The notes: a model not told the origin generated them from the letters alone. A stretch of DNA of 64,000 nucleotides from Caldithrix abyssi DSM 13497 (GCF_001886815.1 NZ_CP018099.1:4834501-4898500), one strand, 5' to 3'; shown: positions 50,247 through 58,191, numbered from the stretch's first letter. Program-made: numbers and translations.

Positions 50247-51182
50247 ATGAGAAGACTTTGTCCTGAATATGGTCGTAAATTAATTTTGTCTTTTGTGTTT
50301 TTTATTATATTAACTTTATCACTAATATTTATAATAATATATGATTCAAAATATGATTTCCAATTAATTATTAGCCTACTGTTATTATTTCCATTAATAA
50401 TAAACGTTTTATTTTTTAAATTAATAAGATGTATTGAAATTAATGAAAAATCACAAACAGTAATATTTAAATACTATGTTAGGCCAAATAAAGTTGTACA
50501 TTTCAATGAAATATTGGGCTTAACATCTAAAAATATTAAAACTAAAAAGGGAAATATCAATTATGAATTAATTAAAAATAAGTTTGAAGTCAGAAAACTG
50601 TTCATAGATAATTTTGGTAAAAAATTATTGACCACCTATAATGAAAATTTTGAAAATAATAATCCTGAAGAAATAATCATTTATGACGGTAAAGAAAAAC
50701 TCTCTGAAAAATTATTGGCATATTTTCTTTCAATTTTGTTTTTAATATTTATTTTATATGTATTGTTTGTGCTTCCCGCTTATTTCTTAATATTTATATT
50801 GATAAAGCCATTTTATTTAAAATATTTGATAGTAATAATTTATGAAATTATTGCAGTTTACTTTTTAATTATTAAAACGAATTTAATTAAAATTATTGTT
50901 AATAAATTTAAATATAGACATTATTCTGAGAAAATTATTCCGCAAGGGATTTTAACAAATACTAATGGGGAAAATATACTATTTACTTGGGATAAGATTG
51001 ACAGGATAGATAGAATTCGTTTAAGTGATAACAAATATACAGAACATGAGCATGAATTTATCATATATTTAAAGAACGGTGATGAAATTTTCTGTTTTGA
51101 TGACTACAGGTGGAGTAAGTATAAAAAGATTCTCAAATGGTCGCATAATACCATTAAAGAAAGTCGTATAATACAACAGTAG
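50247..51182 (+). CDS. Membrane protein with PH-like domains, copy 2
   Basis: Identical along all 311 codons, and apparently at every base, to 39067-40002. It again has membrane hairpins at about 11-66 and 156-210 and two soluble beta-rich modules. The whole cassette (50219-51303) repeats 39039-40123, including its attC, 11,180 bp further along. The identity in such AT-rich DNA implies a recent event. Function remains unknown; two doses of the gene may be expressed from different positions relative to promoters. Confidence 0.65.
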   Translation: MRRLCPEYGRKLILSFVFFIILTLSLIFIIIYDSKYDFQLIISLLLLFPLIINVLFFKLIRCIEINEKSQTVIFKYYVRPNKVVHFNEILGLTSKNIKTKKGNINYELIKNKFEVRKLFIDNFGKKLLTTYNENFENNNPEEIIIYDGKEKLSEKLLAYFLSILFLIFILYVLFVLPAYFLIFILIKPFYLKYLIVIIYEIIAVYFLIIKTNLIKIIVNKFKYRHYSEKIIPQGILTNTNGENILFTWDKIDRIDRIRLSDNKYTEHEHEFIIYLKNGDEIFCFDDYRWSKYKKILKWSHNTIKESRIIQQ

Positions 51183-51189
51183 TCATATT

Positions 51190-51310
51190 CCCTAACAAAT
51201 CGCTCAACACGGAATTTGCCACGCGGGGCATGAATTTGCCCAGTGAGAGCGTTTTTGCCAAGTGAAAGTTTTTGTGCGCGTGGCAAATCCGGTTAGCTCC
51301 GTCGTTAAAC
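51190..51310 (+). other. attC of membrane-protein cassette, copy 2
   Basis: Identical to the site at 40010-40130, with R'' CCCTAAC matching the cassette start GTTAGGG at 50219. Confidence 0.85.
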
Positions 51311-51673
51311 GTACATATTCGCCTTTATGGTCGCAGCAACTTAGATGAAATGTGAAACCTTTTTTGTTAAGATTAAATAACGGCACGGAGGAACGGCAAA
51401 AAGTCCATTGAGTTGAAATAGCTTTTTTATTTAAGGTGTGGCCTTTTTGCCTTGTTCCAAAAACGTTGTAAAAAATTAGCGTTGCTGCTTGCCTGACGCA
51501 GGTTTGTTTGGTATTTTATCATCAAGCAGGTTAACGCATTTTGTTCAGGCGTTTAACCGGTCGCTCAACCAGACGCCAAAACGCGGGCGGCAATTTGAAA
51601 GGGTGGTGTAGTTGTGCGCAATCCTGGTGGTTTGAAAATACAGTGAAATAATTTTGGCGCAGGTTAGCTCATC
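51304..51673 (+). repeat. Non-coding cassette 22 (370 bp), identical to cassette 1
   Basis: It shares every variant that distinguishes cassette 1 from other copies (GATGAAATGTGAAACC, GGAGGAACGGC, TTTTATCATCAAG, AAAGGGTGGTG, CCTGGTGG, GGCGCAGG). Confidence 0.88.
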
Positions 51674-51690
51674 GTTAGCAGGATAATTAA

Positions 51691-52590
51691 ATGCATGTTG
51701 ATAATGTAAAACAAATAAAAAAAGACCATATAAAAAATATCGCCTTTGTAGTAGGTAATGGAATAAATCGGTATGGCTTGATAGAAGGAAATTCATCTTG
51801 GGATCAATTACTCCTTGAATTATGGAGAAAAGTCATCGGCGAATATAAAAGCGATGTTCCATTGGGAATATCGTTGACCGAGTTTTATGATATTTTGGAA
51901 TTGAATAACACAAATAATGGTTCTACTATAAATTTACAAAAAGAATTCTGTAACCTAATGAATAAGTGGAGTTTTCAAAAACACCATGTAAATTTTATCA
52001 AATTTGCCATGCGATTTAACACTCCGGTATTAACAACTAATTTTGACAATACATTTCAAAAAGCAGGAAGATTAAATTTATACAGAACTTCAACTGGAGG
52101 ATTTACTGATTTTTATCCTTGGGAATCTTATTATAGTTTATCGAGATTGAACTATCCCACTGATGGATTTGGTGTCTGGCACATAAATGGGATGCAAAAA
52201 TATTTTCGTAGTATTCGACTTGGTCTAACTCATTATATGGGATCAGTAGAGCGTGCTCGTAGAATGATCCATAAAGGAAATGAAGAAAGATTATTTGCAG
52301 GTAAAAATGTACACAATTGGCCAGGAGCAAAAACTTGGCTTCATATTGTTTTCAATAAATCTCTTTTTATTTTTGGGCTTGGTTTAGAAGAAAATGAAGT
52401 ATTTTTAAGATGGCTGTTGATTGAGAGAGCAAAATATTTCAATAAGTTTAAAAAAAGAAGAATGCAAGGTTGGTACATTGCCAAAAATGGCAGCACAAGC
52501 CGTGGCAAAAAGTTATTCTTGAATCAAATTGGAATTAAAGTAATAGAACTTTCTAACTATAAGGATATTTATGAAAATCTTTGGAATTAA
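51691..52590 (+). CDS. SIR2-like NAD-binding defence protein
   Basis: AGGATAATTAA precedes the ATG. This 299-residue protein has SIR2 hallmarks: the NAD-binding GNGINR at residues 22-27 (in IAFVVGNGINRYG), TPVLTTNFDNTFQKAG with TTNFDN at 115-120, WHINGM with the candidate catalytic His164, and KSLFIFGLGLEENEVFLRWL. Bacterial SIR2-domain proteins of this type cleave NAD upon phage infection, alone or with partners such as Argonaute, HerA or STAND proteins; no partner is in the cassette. The length suggests the SIR2_2 type with little beyond the catalytic domain. It is one of several potential abortive-infection genes in the array. Confidence 0.8.
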   Translation: MHVDNVKQIKKDHIKNIAFVVGNGINRYGLIEGNSSWDQLLLELWRKVIGEYKSDVPLGISLTEFYDILELNNTNNGSTINLQKEFCNLMNKWSFQKHHVNFIKFAMRFNTPVLTTNFDNTFQKAGRLNLYRTSTGGFTDFYPWESYYSLSRLNYPTDGFGVWHINGMQKYFRSIRLGLTHYMGSVERARRMIHKGNEERLFAGKNVHNWPGAKTWLHIVFNKSLFIFGLGLEENEVFLRWLLIERAKYFNKFKKRRMQGWYIAKNGSTSRGKKLFLNQIGIKVIELSNYKDIYENLWN

Positions 52591-52593
52591 TTC

Positions 52594-52665
52594 TGCTACA
52601 AAGCGCTCCACCTGACCGCTATTCCGCTGGCGCTCCATAGCGGCAGGTGAGCTTGGGCGTTAGGA
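52594..52665 (+). other. attC of the SIR2 cassette, compact type with imperfect R''
   Basis: The R'' box reads TGCTAC where TGCTAAC is expected from the start GTTAGCA (51674): one A is missing. The arms CACCTGACCGCTAT and ATAGCGGCAGGTG are intact with an extra A. At 72 bp it is the shortest here and resembles attC sites of Proteobacteria. Confidence 0.75.
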
Positions 52666-52689
52666 GCAAAAAATAGAGTAAACATCTCC

Positions 52690-53412
52690 ATGAAATGTAA
52701 ATTATGTCATAATGATAAAGAATTAAGAAATTCGCATATAATACCTGAATTTTTTTATAAACCACTTTATGATAAAAGGCATAGATTTAATGTAATACCT
52801 TTGAATGAAGAACAAAAATTCAGATATGAACAAAAAGGTTTACGTGAAAGATTATTATGTGATGATTGCGAAAATAAATTAAGTAAATGGGAAGATTATG
52901 TAAGACGAATATTTTATGGTGGAAAAGAAATTTTAATTACAAATGGAAATCCTATTAAAATAGAAGGACTAGACTACGCTAAATTTAAATTTTTTCAGTT
53001 ATCATTACTATGGCGCGCATCTATTTCAGAACTGGATTTTTTTAAAGGCGTTAGTTTAGGCCCGCATGAAGAAAAAATTCGACAAATGTTACTAAATGAA
53101 GATCCTGGTAGTAAATTAAAATATCCTTGCCTTTTTATTATGGTTCTTATGGAACCAAATAAAGTATTAGACGATTTTATTTATCCACCAATTTTTTTAA
53201 GAATAAATGGCCATAGAACATATCGTTTTATTTTTGGTGGTGGATTTTGGATATATTTTGTTTCAAGTCATACAAAAATGTTAAATTCTTCAAAAATATC
53301 AAAATTTTTTTTGAATGAAAATGGACTATTGCTCATTCCATTAATACCAGCGAATCGTATTGATTTTTTTTTAAATTTGGCTAAAGATTTTGTAAAATAT
53401 AATAAAAATTAA
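52690..53412 (+). CDS. HNH-like protein with zinc-binding cysteines
   Basis: This 240-residue protein has the N-terminal CKLCHNDKELRNSHIIPEFF (Cys-x2-Cys followed by S-H-I-I-P) and RERLLCDDCENKLSKWE (Cys-x2-Cys). The four Cys and the His resemble a degenerate HNH/zinc-ribbon nuclease motif seen in hypothetical proteins often tagged 'HNH endonuclease'. The rest is AT-rich with FIFGGGFWIYFVSS near the end, without membrane helices. Whether it cuts DNA is uncertain; the usual second His/Asn of HNH is not evident. It is the sole gene of cassette 52659-53532. Confidence 0.6.
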   Translation: MKCKLCHNDKELRNSHIIPEFFYKPLYDKRHRFNVIPLNEEQKFRYEQKGLRERLLCDDCENKLSKWEDYVRRIFYGGKEILITNGNPIKIEGLDYAKFKFFQLSLLWRASISELDFFKGVSLGPHEEKIRQMLLNEDPGSKLKYPCLFIMVLMEPNKVLDDFIYPPIFLRINGHRTYRFIFGGGFWIYFVSSHTKMLNSSKISKFFLNENGLLLIPLIPANRIDFFLNLAKDFVKYNKN

Positions 53413-53418
53413 AATGGC

Positions 53419-53539
53419 TCCTAACAAAACGCTAAACACGGAATTTGCCACGCAGGCAACGAAATTGCCCAGTGAGATAGTCTTCGGCAAGTGAAAAGTT
53501 TTTGGCGCGTGGCAAATCCGGTTAGCTCAATCGTTAAAC
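53419..53539 (+). other. attC of the HNH-like cassette
   Basis: TCCTAAC (within GCTCCTAAC) complements the cassette start GTTAGGAGC (52659). The arms GGAATTTGCCACGC and GCGTGGCAAATCC are the shared type seen at 40010 and 41557. Confidence 0.85.
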
Positions 53540-53903
53540 GTACATATTCGCCTTTATGGTCGCAGCAACTTGGAGGAAATGAGAAACCTTTTTTGTTAAT
53601 ATCCAATTACGGCACGTAAGAGCGGCAAAAAGTCCATTGAATTGAAATAGCTTCTTTATTTAAGGTATGGCCTTTTTGCCTTGTTCTAAAGATGTTGAAA
53701 AAAAATAGCGTTGATGCTTGCCTGACGCAGGTTTGTTTGGTATTTTGTCATCAAGCAGGTTAACGTAATTTGTTCAGGCGTTTAACCGGTCGCTCAACCA
53801 GACGCCAAAACGCTGGCGGCAATTTGAAAGGTTGGTTTAGTTGTGCGCAATCCTGCTGGTTTGAAAATACGGTGAAATAATTTTGGCGCTGGTTAAGCCT
53901 ATC
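53533..53903 (+). repeat. Non-coding cassette 25 (371 bp)
   Basis: Copy with TTAATATCCAATTACGG, like cassette 3, plus GTTGATGCTTGCC. The attC ends GGTTAAGCCTATC. Confidence 0.85.
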
Positions 53904-54274
53904 GTTAAACGTACATATTCGCCTTTATGGTCGCAGCAACTTAGAGGAAATGTGAAACCTTTTTTGTTAAGATTAAATAACGGCACGTAAGAGCGGCAAA
54001 AAGTACATTGAATTTGAAATAGCTTCTTTCTTTAAGGTGTGGCCTTTTTGCCTTGTTTTAAAGACGTTGTAAAAAATTAGCGTTGCTGCTTGCCTGGCGC
54101 AGGTTTGTTTGGTATTTTGTCATCAAGCAGGTTAACGCATTTTGTTCAGGCGTTTAACCGGTCGCTCAACCAGACGCCAAAACGCGGGCGGCAATTTAAA
54201 AGGTTGGTGTAGTTGTGCGCAATCCTGCTGGTCTGAAAATATGGTGAAATAATTTTGGCGCTGGTTAGCTCAAC
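53904..54274 (+). repeat. Non-coding cassette 26 (371 bp)
   Basis: Copy with AAAAAGTACATTG and CTTCTTTCTTTAAGG variants; hairpin and attC conserved. Confidence 0.85.
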
Positions 54275-54378
54275 GTTAAACGTACATATTCGCCTTTATG
54301 GTCGCAGCAACTTAGAGGAAATGAAAAGCCTTTTTTGTTAAGATCAAATAACGGCACGTAGGAGCGGCAAAAAGTCCA
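54275..54378 (+). repeat. Non-coding cassette 27, truncated (104 bp)
   Basis: Copy that ends abruptly inside the internal hairpin (after AAAAAGTCCA); unrelated sequence follows. The attC and the start of the next cassette are missing, pointing to a deletion. Confidence 0.8.
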
Positions 54379-54464
54379 CCTCCCGCTGAGCCAATAAATT
54401 TGATACATATATTTCAACTCATGCCCCAGAAAATCAAACAGAATAATTAATGGAGATTAATGTA

Positions 54465-54635
54465 ATGAAAAAATATTTTATTTACTTCATTTTTACTTTT
54501 TTAATCGGATTATATTTAATTTTTAATTATTCTGGTTCTACTTCTTTGTATGGTGAGTTAATGTTGTATGGTAATTTGGTTTTCTTTATTTTTTTAGCCT
54601 TATTTTATTTTCTTAAAAACAAAAAATCAAATTAA
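54465..54635 (+). CDS. Small two-TM protein of the last cassette
   Basis: I chose the ATG at 54465 over the one at 54450; ATGGAGATTAATGTA stands just before it. The 56-residue product MKKYFIYFIFTFLIGLYLIF, then GELMLYGNLVFFIFLALFYF and a basic tail, forms two membrane helices. No family. It lies between the truncated non-coding cassette and an IS inserted in what looks like the cassette's own attC (continuing at 56697). The cassette's beginning has been lost by deletion, so its promoter context has changed. Confidence 0.45.
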   Translation: MKKYFIYFIFTFLIGLYLIFNYSGSTSLYGELMLYGNLVFFIFLALFYFLKNKKSN

Positions 54636-54660
54636 ACTAAATTAAACAACAAAAGCTTAA

Positions 54661-56692
54661 CCCATCTTGAACACTAAAACGATTTAAGTTATTTAAAAAC
54701 AACATGTCGTTCTTTTTTATTACCACTACAATATTCAAACTCTTATCTTTTTACTGCCTAATGGCTTGGGCTTGATCTTCAATGCCTGCGCCATTAAATA
54801 ATGGATCGCTTCCGGCTCGGTCGTATCTCTTATGACTAATAAATCTCCTTTCTGCGTTTTCATCTCAACGCTTACGCGCTGCTGTACGGAAAGTAATTCA
54901 CGAATGGTTGACCAGCGATGATAAACGCCGGCATCATGTAATTGTTTTTGAAGACTTATCAATACATGAAAGGCTAAAATCGAAATGAAAATATGCCCCT
55001 CAATGCGCTTATCCTTCTGGTGAAAATTAGGCCTTAAGCCTAACTCACTCTTCAACGAGCGAAATCCATCCTCCACATCCGTTAAACTGATGTAGAGTTG
55101 CCAGATCTGGCGATCTGTTAAATCCAGACGACTCGTCCGCAAATAATATGTGCCGGAAAATCGATCATCCATCTTTTGCTCGTCTTTTATCTTCCAGCTG
55201 ATCTCTGTTACGATACCATTATGGTGCTCAACCGTAATATCATAAAAATAGGCCACCTTTGCATGACGTTCCTTTATGCGGCCAATGCGTTCTAAAACCT
55301 TGGAATATTTCTTGGTGCCTCGTTTCTTGTGCAAACTCTCCGCCGCATATTTCAACTCCGCCTCAAAGCGCTGCTGATGAAATTGTCGAATGGCTTCCTC
55401 TTTCTTTTGCCTTGAGGCGCTGCGACAGTATAAATAAAGCTCTTTATCCTTACGGTAAAGATAGGCTTCCACTTTATGGCGTTGATCGTGATTAATCTCT
55501 TTAAAAGCATTTTCTTCGATCTCGATTTCCGGTTTACTGCGTGAGACAACCAGATAGTCGTGTCCACGCTTTGTGATCAGTTGCAAGTTCTCTTCTGTGG
55601 CAATCCCGGCATCTAAAATAATCAATTTCCTGACTTTGCCGCCTATCGTATCCAGAATTTTAGACAAAGTCTCTGGTTCGGAAACATTGCCAGAGAAAAG
55701 ACGACTCTCCTTGGGGAATCCATCCTCATCCAATACCAGGCCTAAAGTCACCAGGGGCATATCGTAACGCTTGTCTTTACTGCGTCCGCGAGCCTTGAGC
55801 TCGCTGGTACGGCTGCTCTCAAAATATGTATTGGTTAAATCGTACAGGATGATCTTTTCCTGCAAAGAAAATAACAGTCGTTCTTGCTCTACCAAACCAT
55901 TTTCGATTTTGTCCTTATGTTCTAATAATTGATCCGTAATTCGATAAAGTTTATTGTGAGAAAGTCTTGAAAGGTCTAACTCTAAAAGCTCATCGATGGC
56001 GCTTTGCTTTTTGACCCAGCGTAAGGTCGCCCATTCGCTTGAGGGGTGCACCAGGCGCCCAACGATCAACAGTTCGGCCAGTTTAATATCCTTCTCCTTA
56101 AAGCCCAGCTTTTTTAAAAGTTCATTGAACTTAAGCTTTCTTAACATCATCAAACTGATGTATTCGCCTCCTATACTGCGAGCATCTCTGAATTTGACAG
56201 AGCCCGTAAAAATGGTCTCGGTTTCCTGTGGGCTTTCTTTTTTTTCTACCTTTTCTTGTTTTAGTTTGTTTTGAATTAAAAGCGAGGCATAGCGCTGGGC
56301 TAATTGTTCAATTTGCTCATCCACTTCGATCAGTGAAGTTTGTCCGCTTATGATCTCTTCGATGCGATTGGCAAGTGTTTTCCATTGGTCTTTAGGAATG
56401 GTAAGCTTGCCCAGGTTGAGCAATTTTCTTTGTCTTGGGCCTTTTTCAGTACGATAGGATTCGACCAATTGATGGTAAACGAAGGTTTTATCGTACCCTT
56501 TATTCTTTTTTGTGACTTCTTTAATAAACATGTTCAAATATAATCATATCAGTCAATTAAGTCAAGGGGGAAACCAATATAGTATGGGGCACTACAACGA
56601 CATCTCGAAAACTCGATCCAAAAAAACCAATAACTTACAAAAACCGAAGGTGGAAATTTGGTGATTTGGGCTTAAATTTTGTTCAAGATGGG
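54661..56692 (-). mobile_element. IS1634-type insertion sequence, copy C (2,032 bp)
   Basis: Ends CCCATCTTGAACA (54661) and TGTTCAAGATGGG (to 56692); duplicated target TTAA (54657-54660, 56693-56696). It splits an attC: AAAAGCTTAA on the left, TTAAGCACGG on the right. Confidence 0.9.
54735..56537 (-). CDS. IS1634-family transposase, copy C
   Basis: This is a 600-residue intact transposase almost the same as that at 25091-26893. The few differences include KRYDMP for KRHDMP, TDRQIW for TDREIW, WSTIREL for WTTIREL and LGSKKIRV at the end. The catalytic region residues are unchanged (ILYDLTNTYFES, IILDAGIATEEN, TDVEDGFRSLKSE). More base differences than between IS1182 copies suggest it separated earlier or came from another lineage. 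Confidence 0.9.
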   Translation of the reverse strand: MNMFIKEVTKKNKGYDKTFVYHQLVESYRTEKGPRQRKLLNLGKLTIPKDQWKTLANRIEEIISGQTSLIEVDEQIEQLAQRYASLLIQNKLKQEKVEKKESPQETETIFTGSVKFRDARSIGGEYISLMMLRKLKFNELLKKLGFKEKDIKLAELLIVGRLVHPSSEWATLRWVKKQSAIDELLELDLSRLSHNKLYRITDQLLEHKDKIENGLVEQERLLFSLQEKIILYDLTNTYFESSRTSELKARGRSKDKRYDMPLVTLGLVLDEDGFPKESRLFSGNVSEPETLSKILDTIGGKVRKLIILDAGIATEENLQLITKRGHDYLVVSRSKPEIEIEENAFKEINHDQRHKVEAYLYRKDKELYLYCRSASRQKKEEAIRQFHQQRFEAELKYAAESLHKKRGTKKYSKVLERIGRIKERHAKVAYFYDITVEHHNGIVTEISWKIKDEQKMDDRFSGTYYLRTSRLDLTDRQIWQLYISLTDVEDGFRSLKSELGLRPNFHQKDKRIEGHIFISILAFHVLISLQKQLHDAGVYHRWSTIRELLSVQQRVSVEMKTQKGDLLVIRDTTEPEAIHYLMAQALKIKPKPLGSKKIRV

Positions 56693-56696
56693 TTAA

Positions 56697-56778
56697 GCAC
56701 GGCCTCGAGCACGCAGGGCATGAATCGATAATTCAAAGTTTTTTTGCGTGCTCGCGCCGGTTAACCCAATCGTTGCGC
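56697..56778 (+). other. Right half of the last attC (array end)
   Basis: The arms CTCGAGCACGCAGGGC and GCGTGCTCGCGCCGG pair, followed by GGTTAACCCAATCGTTGCGCGG with the final R'-like GTTGCGC at 56772. Its R'' half lies left of the IS. After this no further attC is seen. Confidence 0.65.
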
Positions 56779-57462
56779 GGTAATAGCAACCTTTCGTGTA
56801 ACAATTTCAAATGAACACGAAAGGAAATGCCCTTAAAAATAAATAAAAACCCACTTCATTTTTCCCTGTTTGTAAAATTGTTGGAAAGGTGAAGGGAATA
56901 GGATACTTCCTCTGAAAGATCTAGTCCCGCCCGGGCGGGATTTGAAAAACTTTGTGCTGTTGGATTGGTTGAATAGTTAATTAGTTGAATGGTTGAATAG
57001 AAATTTACAAATGCGCAAATATTGAACATCATTGGAGAAAAATTTCCAACGAACAGTTCTTCCCACTCTCCCAGACTCTTTTTCTTGGAAAGGGGGCGAT
57101 GGCAATTGAAACGATTTTTAATTTAAAACATTCTTTATGCCTTTTGTGAATTTTTTGTGCGCTCGGTGGTCGCTTAAATTCCTGCAGGAATATTTTTGTT
57201 TGCTGCTATGCTATAATAGAATTAAAAATTAAAAATTACGAATTATCACGCGGAGCGGGAGGCTGTGCCCGAATAGTAGAGCGCCAGTTTGCTAAGCTTT
57301 AGTCTTAAATGTTAAATATTTTTCTGCGATTATTGGCGTAATCTGCTAAAAAATTACTTTGCGCGCGTTGCGGTTGGTTTTGGCTGGGGCTATTCTGTCT
57401 TAGAGTAGAATCATAAATAAAAATATTTTATCTTAACACTTAAATCAAAATGAAAGAATTCT
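56779..57462. other. Gene-free region with inverted repeat and interspersed repeats
   Basis: CCTTTCGTGT (56790-56799) and ACACGAAAGG (56815-56824) form a perfect 10-bp stem. The region 56900-57000 repeats the TAGGATACTTCC and GAATAGTTAATTAGTTGAAT stretch of 27049-27172. About 57060-57105 there is a decayed copy of the hairpin unit of 60147-60906 (CTCTCCCAGACTC). About 57357-57420 there is the TTTGCGCGCGTTGCGGTTGG repeat. No gene is seen. Confidence 0.5.
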
Positions 57463-58191
57463 ATGAGTGAACTTCTTCTTTTCGCTGTTGTCTTTCTGAT
57501 TTCCTTTGTCGGCTCCATGCTGCAGGGTTCCATTGGCTTTGGTTTAGGCCCCTTTGCCGTTCCATTGTTGGTGTTGATTGATCCGGCCTTTGTGCCCGCG
57601 CCGCTTTTGTTAGTTGCGCTGGTCTTAACAAGCCTCATGTTTGTACGCGAGCGCTCCGCCGTTCGCTTTGAAGAATTTAGCTTTGCCGCCATCGGTAGAG
57701 TTATTGGCAGCATTATAGGCGCTTATTTCTTAACCATATTCCCGGCCCAACATCTAAAACCTCTTTTTGCCCTTCTGGTTATTATTGCCGTTATTTTGAG
57801 CGTGGCAGGCATCAAATTAGCGTTAAACCGTAAAAATTTAATCAGCGCCGGCGTGGTCTCCGGTTTTATGGCAACCGTTGCCGCCATTGGCGGAGCGCCC
57901 ATGGCCTTAGTCTTTCAACGTGAGAGCGGCCCAAAAATTCGCGGAACTTTAGCCGCTATCTTTATTCTCGGCACCATTGTGTCGTTAGTCTCTCTGGCTA
58001 TTGTCGGGAAATTTACCTTAGCCGATGTGCATCGTGCACTATGGCTTTTACCCGGTGTGCTGCTCGGCTTTTTCTTTTCTAAAAAAACCGCTCGCATCTT
58101 AGACAGAGGATACTTGCGTCCAGCTATTTTAACCCTCACCACTCTGGCGGCCATGGCCATCATCTTCGACCAGTGGTTTTTAAATAGATGA
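57463..58191 (+). CDS. TauE/SafE-family membrane permease
   Basis: This 242-residue protein has about eight membrane helices and the family's repeated halves: LLLFAVVFLISFVGSMLQGS, IGFGLGPFAVPLLVLIDPAF near the start and ISAGVVSGFMATVAAIGGAP, MALVFQRES after residue 120. The 'G-S-x-x-Q-G-S-I-G-F-G' and 'A-x-I-G-G-A-P' motifs are characteristic. Members export sulfite, sulfoacetate or other organic anions; the substrate here is unknown. It stands alone between repeats and the third IS1182 copy. GAAAGAATTCT precedes the ATG. Confidence 0.85.
   Translation: MSELLLFAVVFLISFVGSMLQGSIGFGLGPFAVPLLVLIDPAFVPAPLLLVALVLTSLMFVRERSAVRFEEFSFAAIGRVIGSIIGAYFLTIFPAQHLKPLFALLVIIAVILSVAGIKLALNRKNLISAGVVSGFMATVAAIGGAPMALVFQRESGPKIRGTLAAIFILGTIVSLVSLAIVGKFTLADVHRALWLLPGVLLGFFFSKKTARILDRGYLRPAILTLTTLAAMAIIFDQWFLNR

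Larger units (their letters stand above)
30331..56778 (+). mobile_element. Chromosomal integron: intI (broken), attI candidate and about 28 cassettes
   Basis: Cassettes run from 31812 to about 56772. Each begins with GTTRRRY-like bases, and the reverse complement of those bases appears as the R'' box after its gene. Examples: GTTAGCAGG with CCTGCTAAC, GTTATGTGT with ACACATAAC, GTTAGGAGC with GCTCCTAAC. attC arms pair with one extra base on one side, e.g. AACCAGACGCCAAAA against TTTTGGCGCTGGTT. In order: four non-coding cassettes, ATPase, non-coding (with IS), DUF3800, membrane protein, two non-coding, toxin-antitoxin, three non-coding, 245-aa protein, HEPN pair, ABC operon, non-coding, membrane protein, non-coding, membrane protein (duplicate), non-coding, SIR2, HNH-like, two non-coding, a truncated non-coding one, and a last small-gene cassette with IS. 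Confidence 0.92.

Noticed and set aside
40024-53606. Minus-strand ORFs in the non-coding cassettes (pattern LFNLNKKGFSFPLS...KGEYVRL)
   Set aside because: The frames start and end differently in each copy, run into neighbouring attC sequence, and lack conserved start codons or ribosome-binding sites. Differences between copies do not look synonymous.
31812-54378. The ~370-bp repeats as a CRISPR array
   Set aside because: Units are complete cassettes with attC ends and coding cassettes between them; there are no short repeats with unique spacers and no cas genes.
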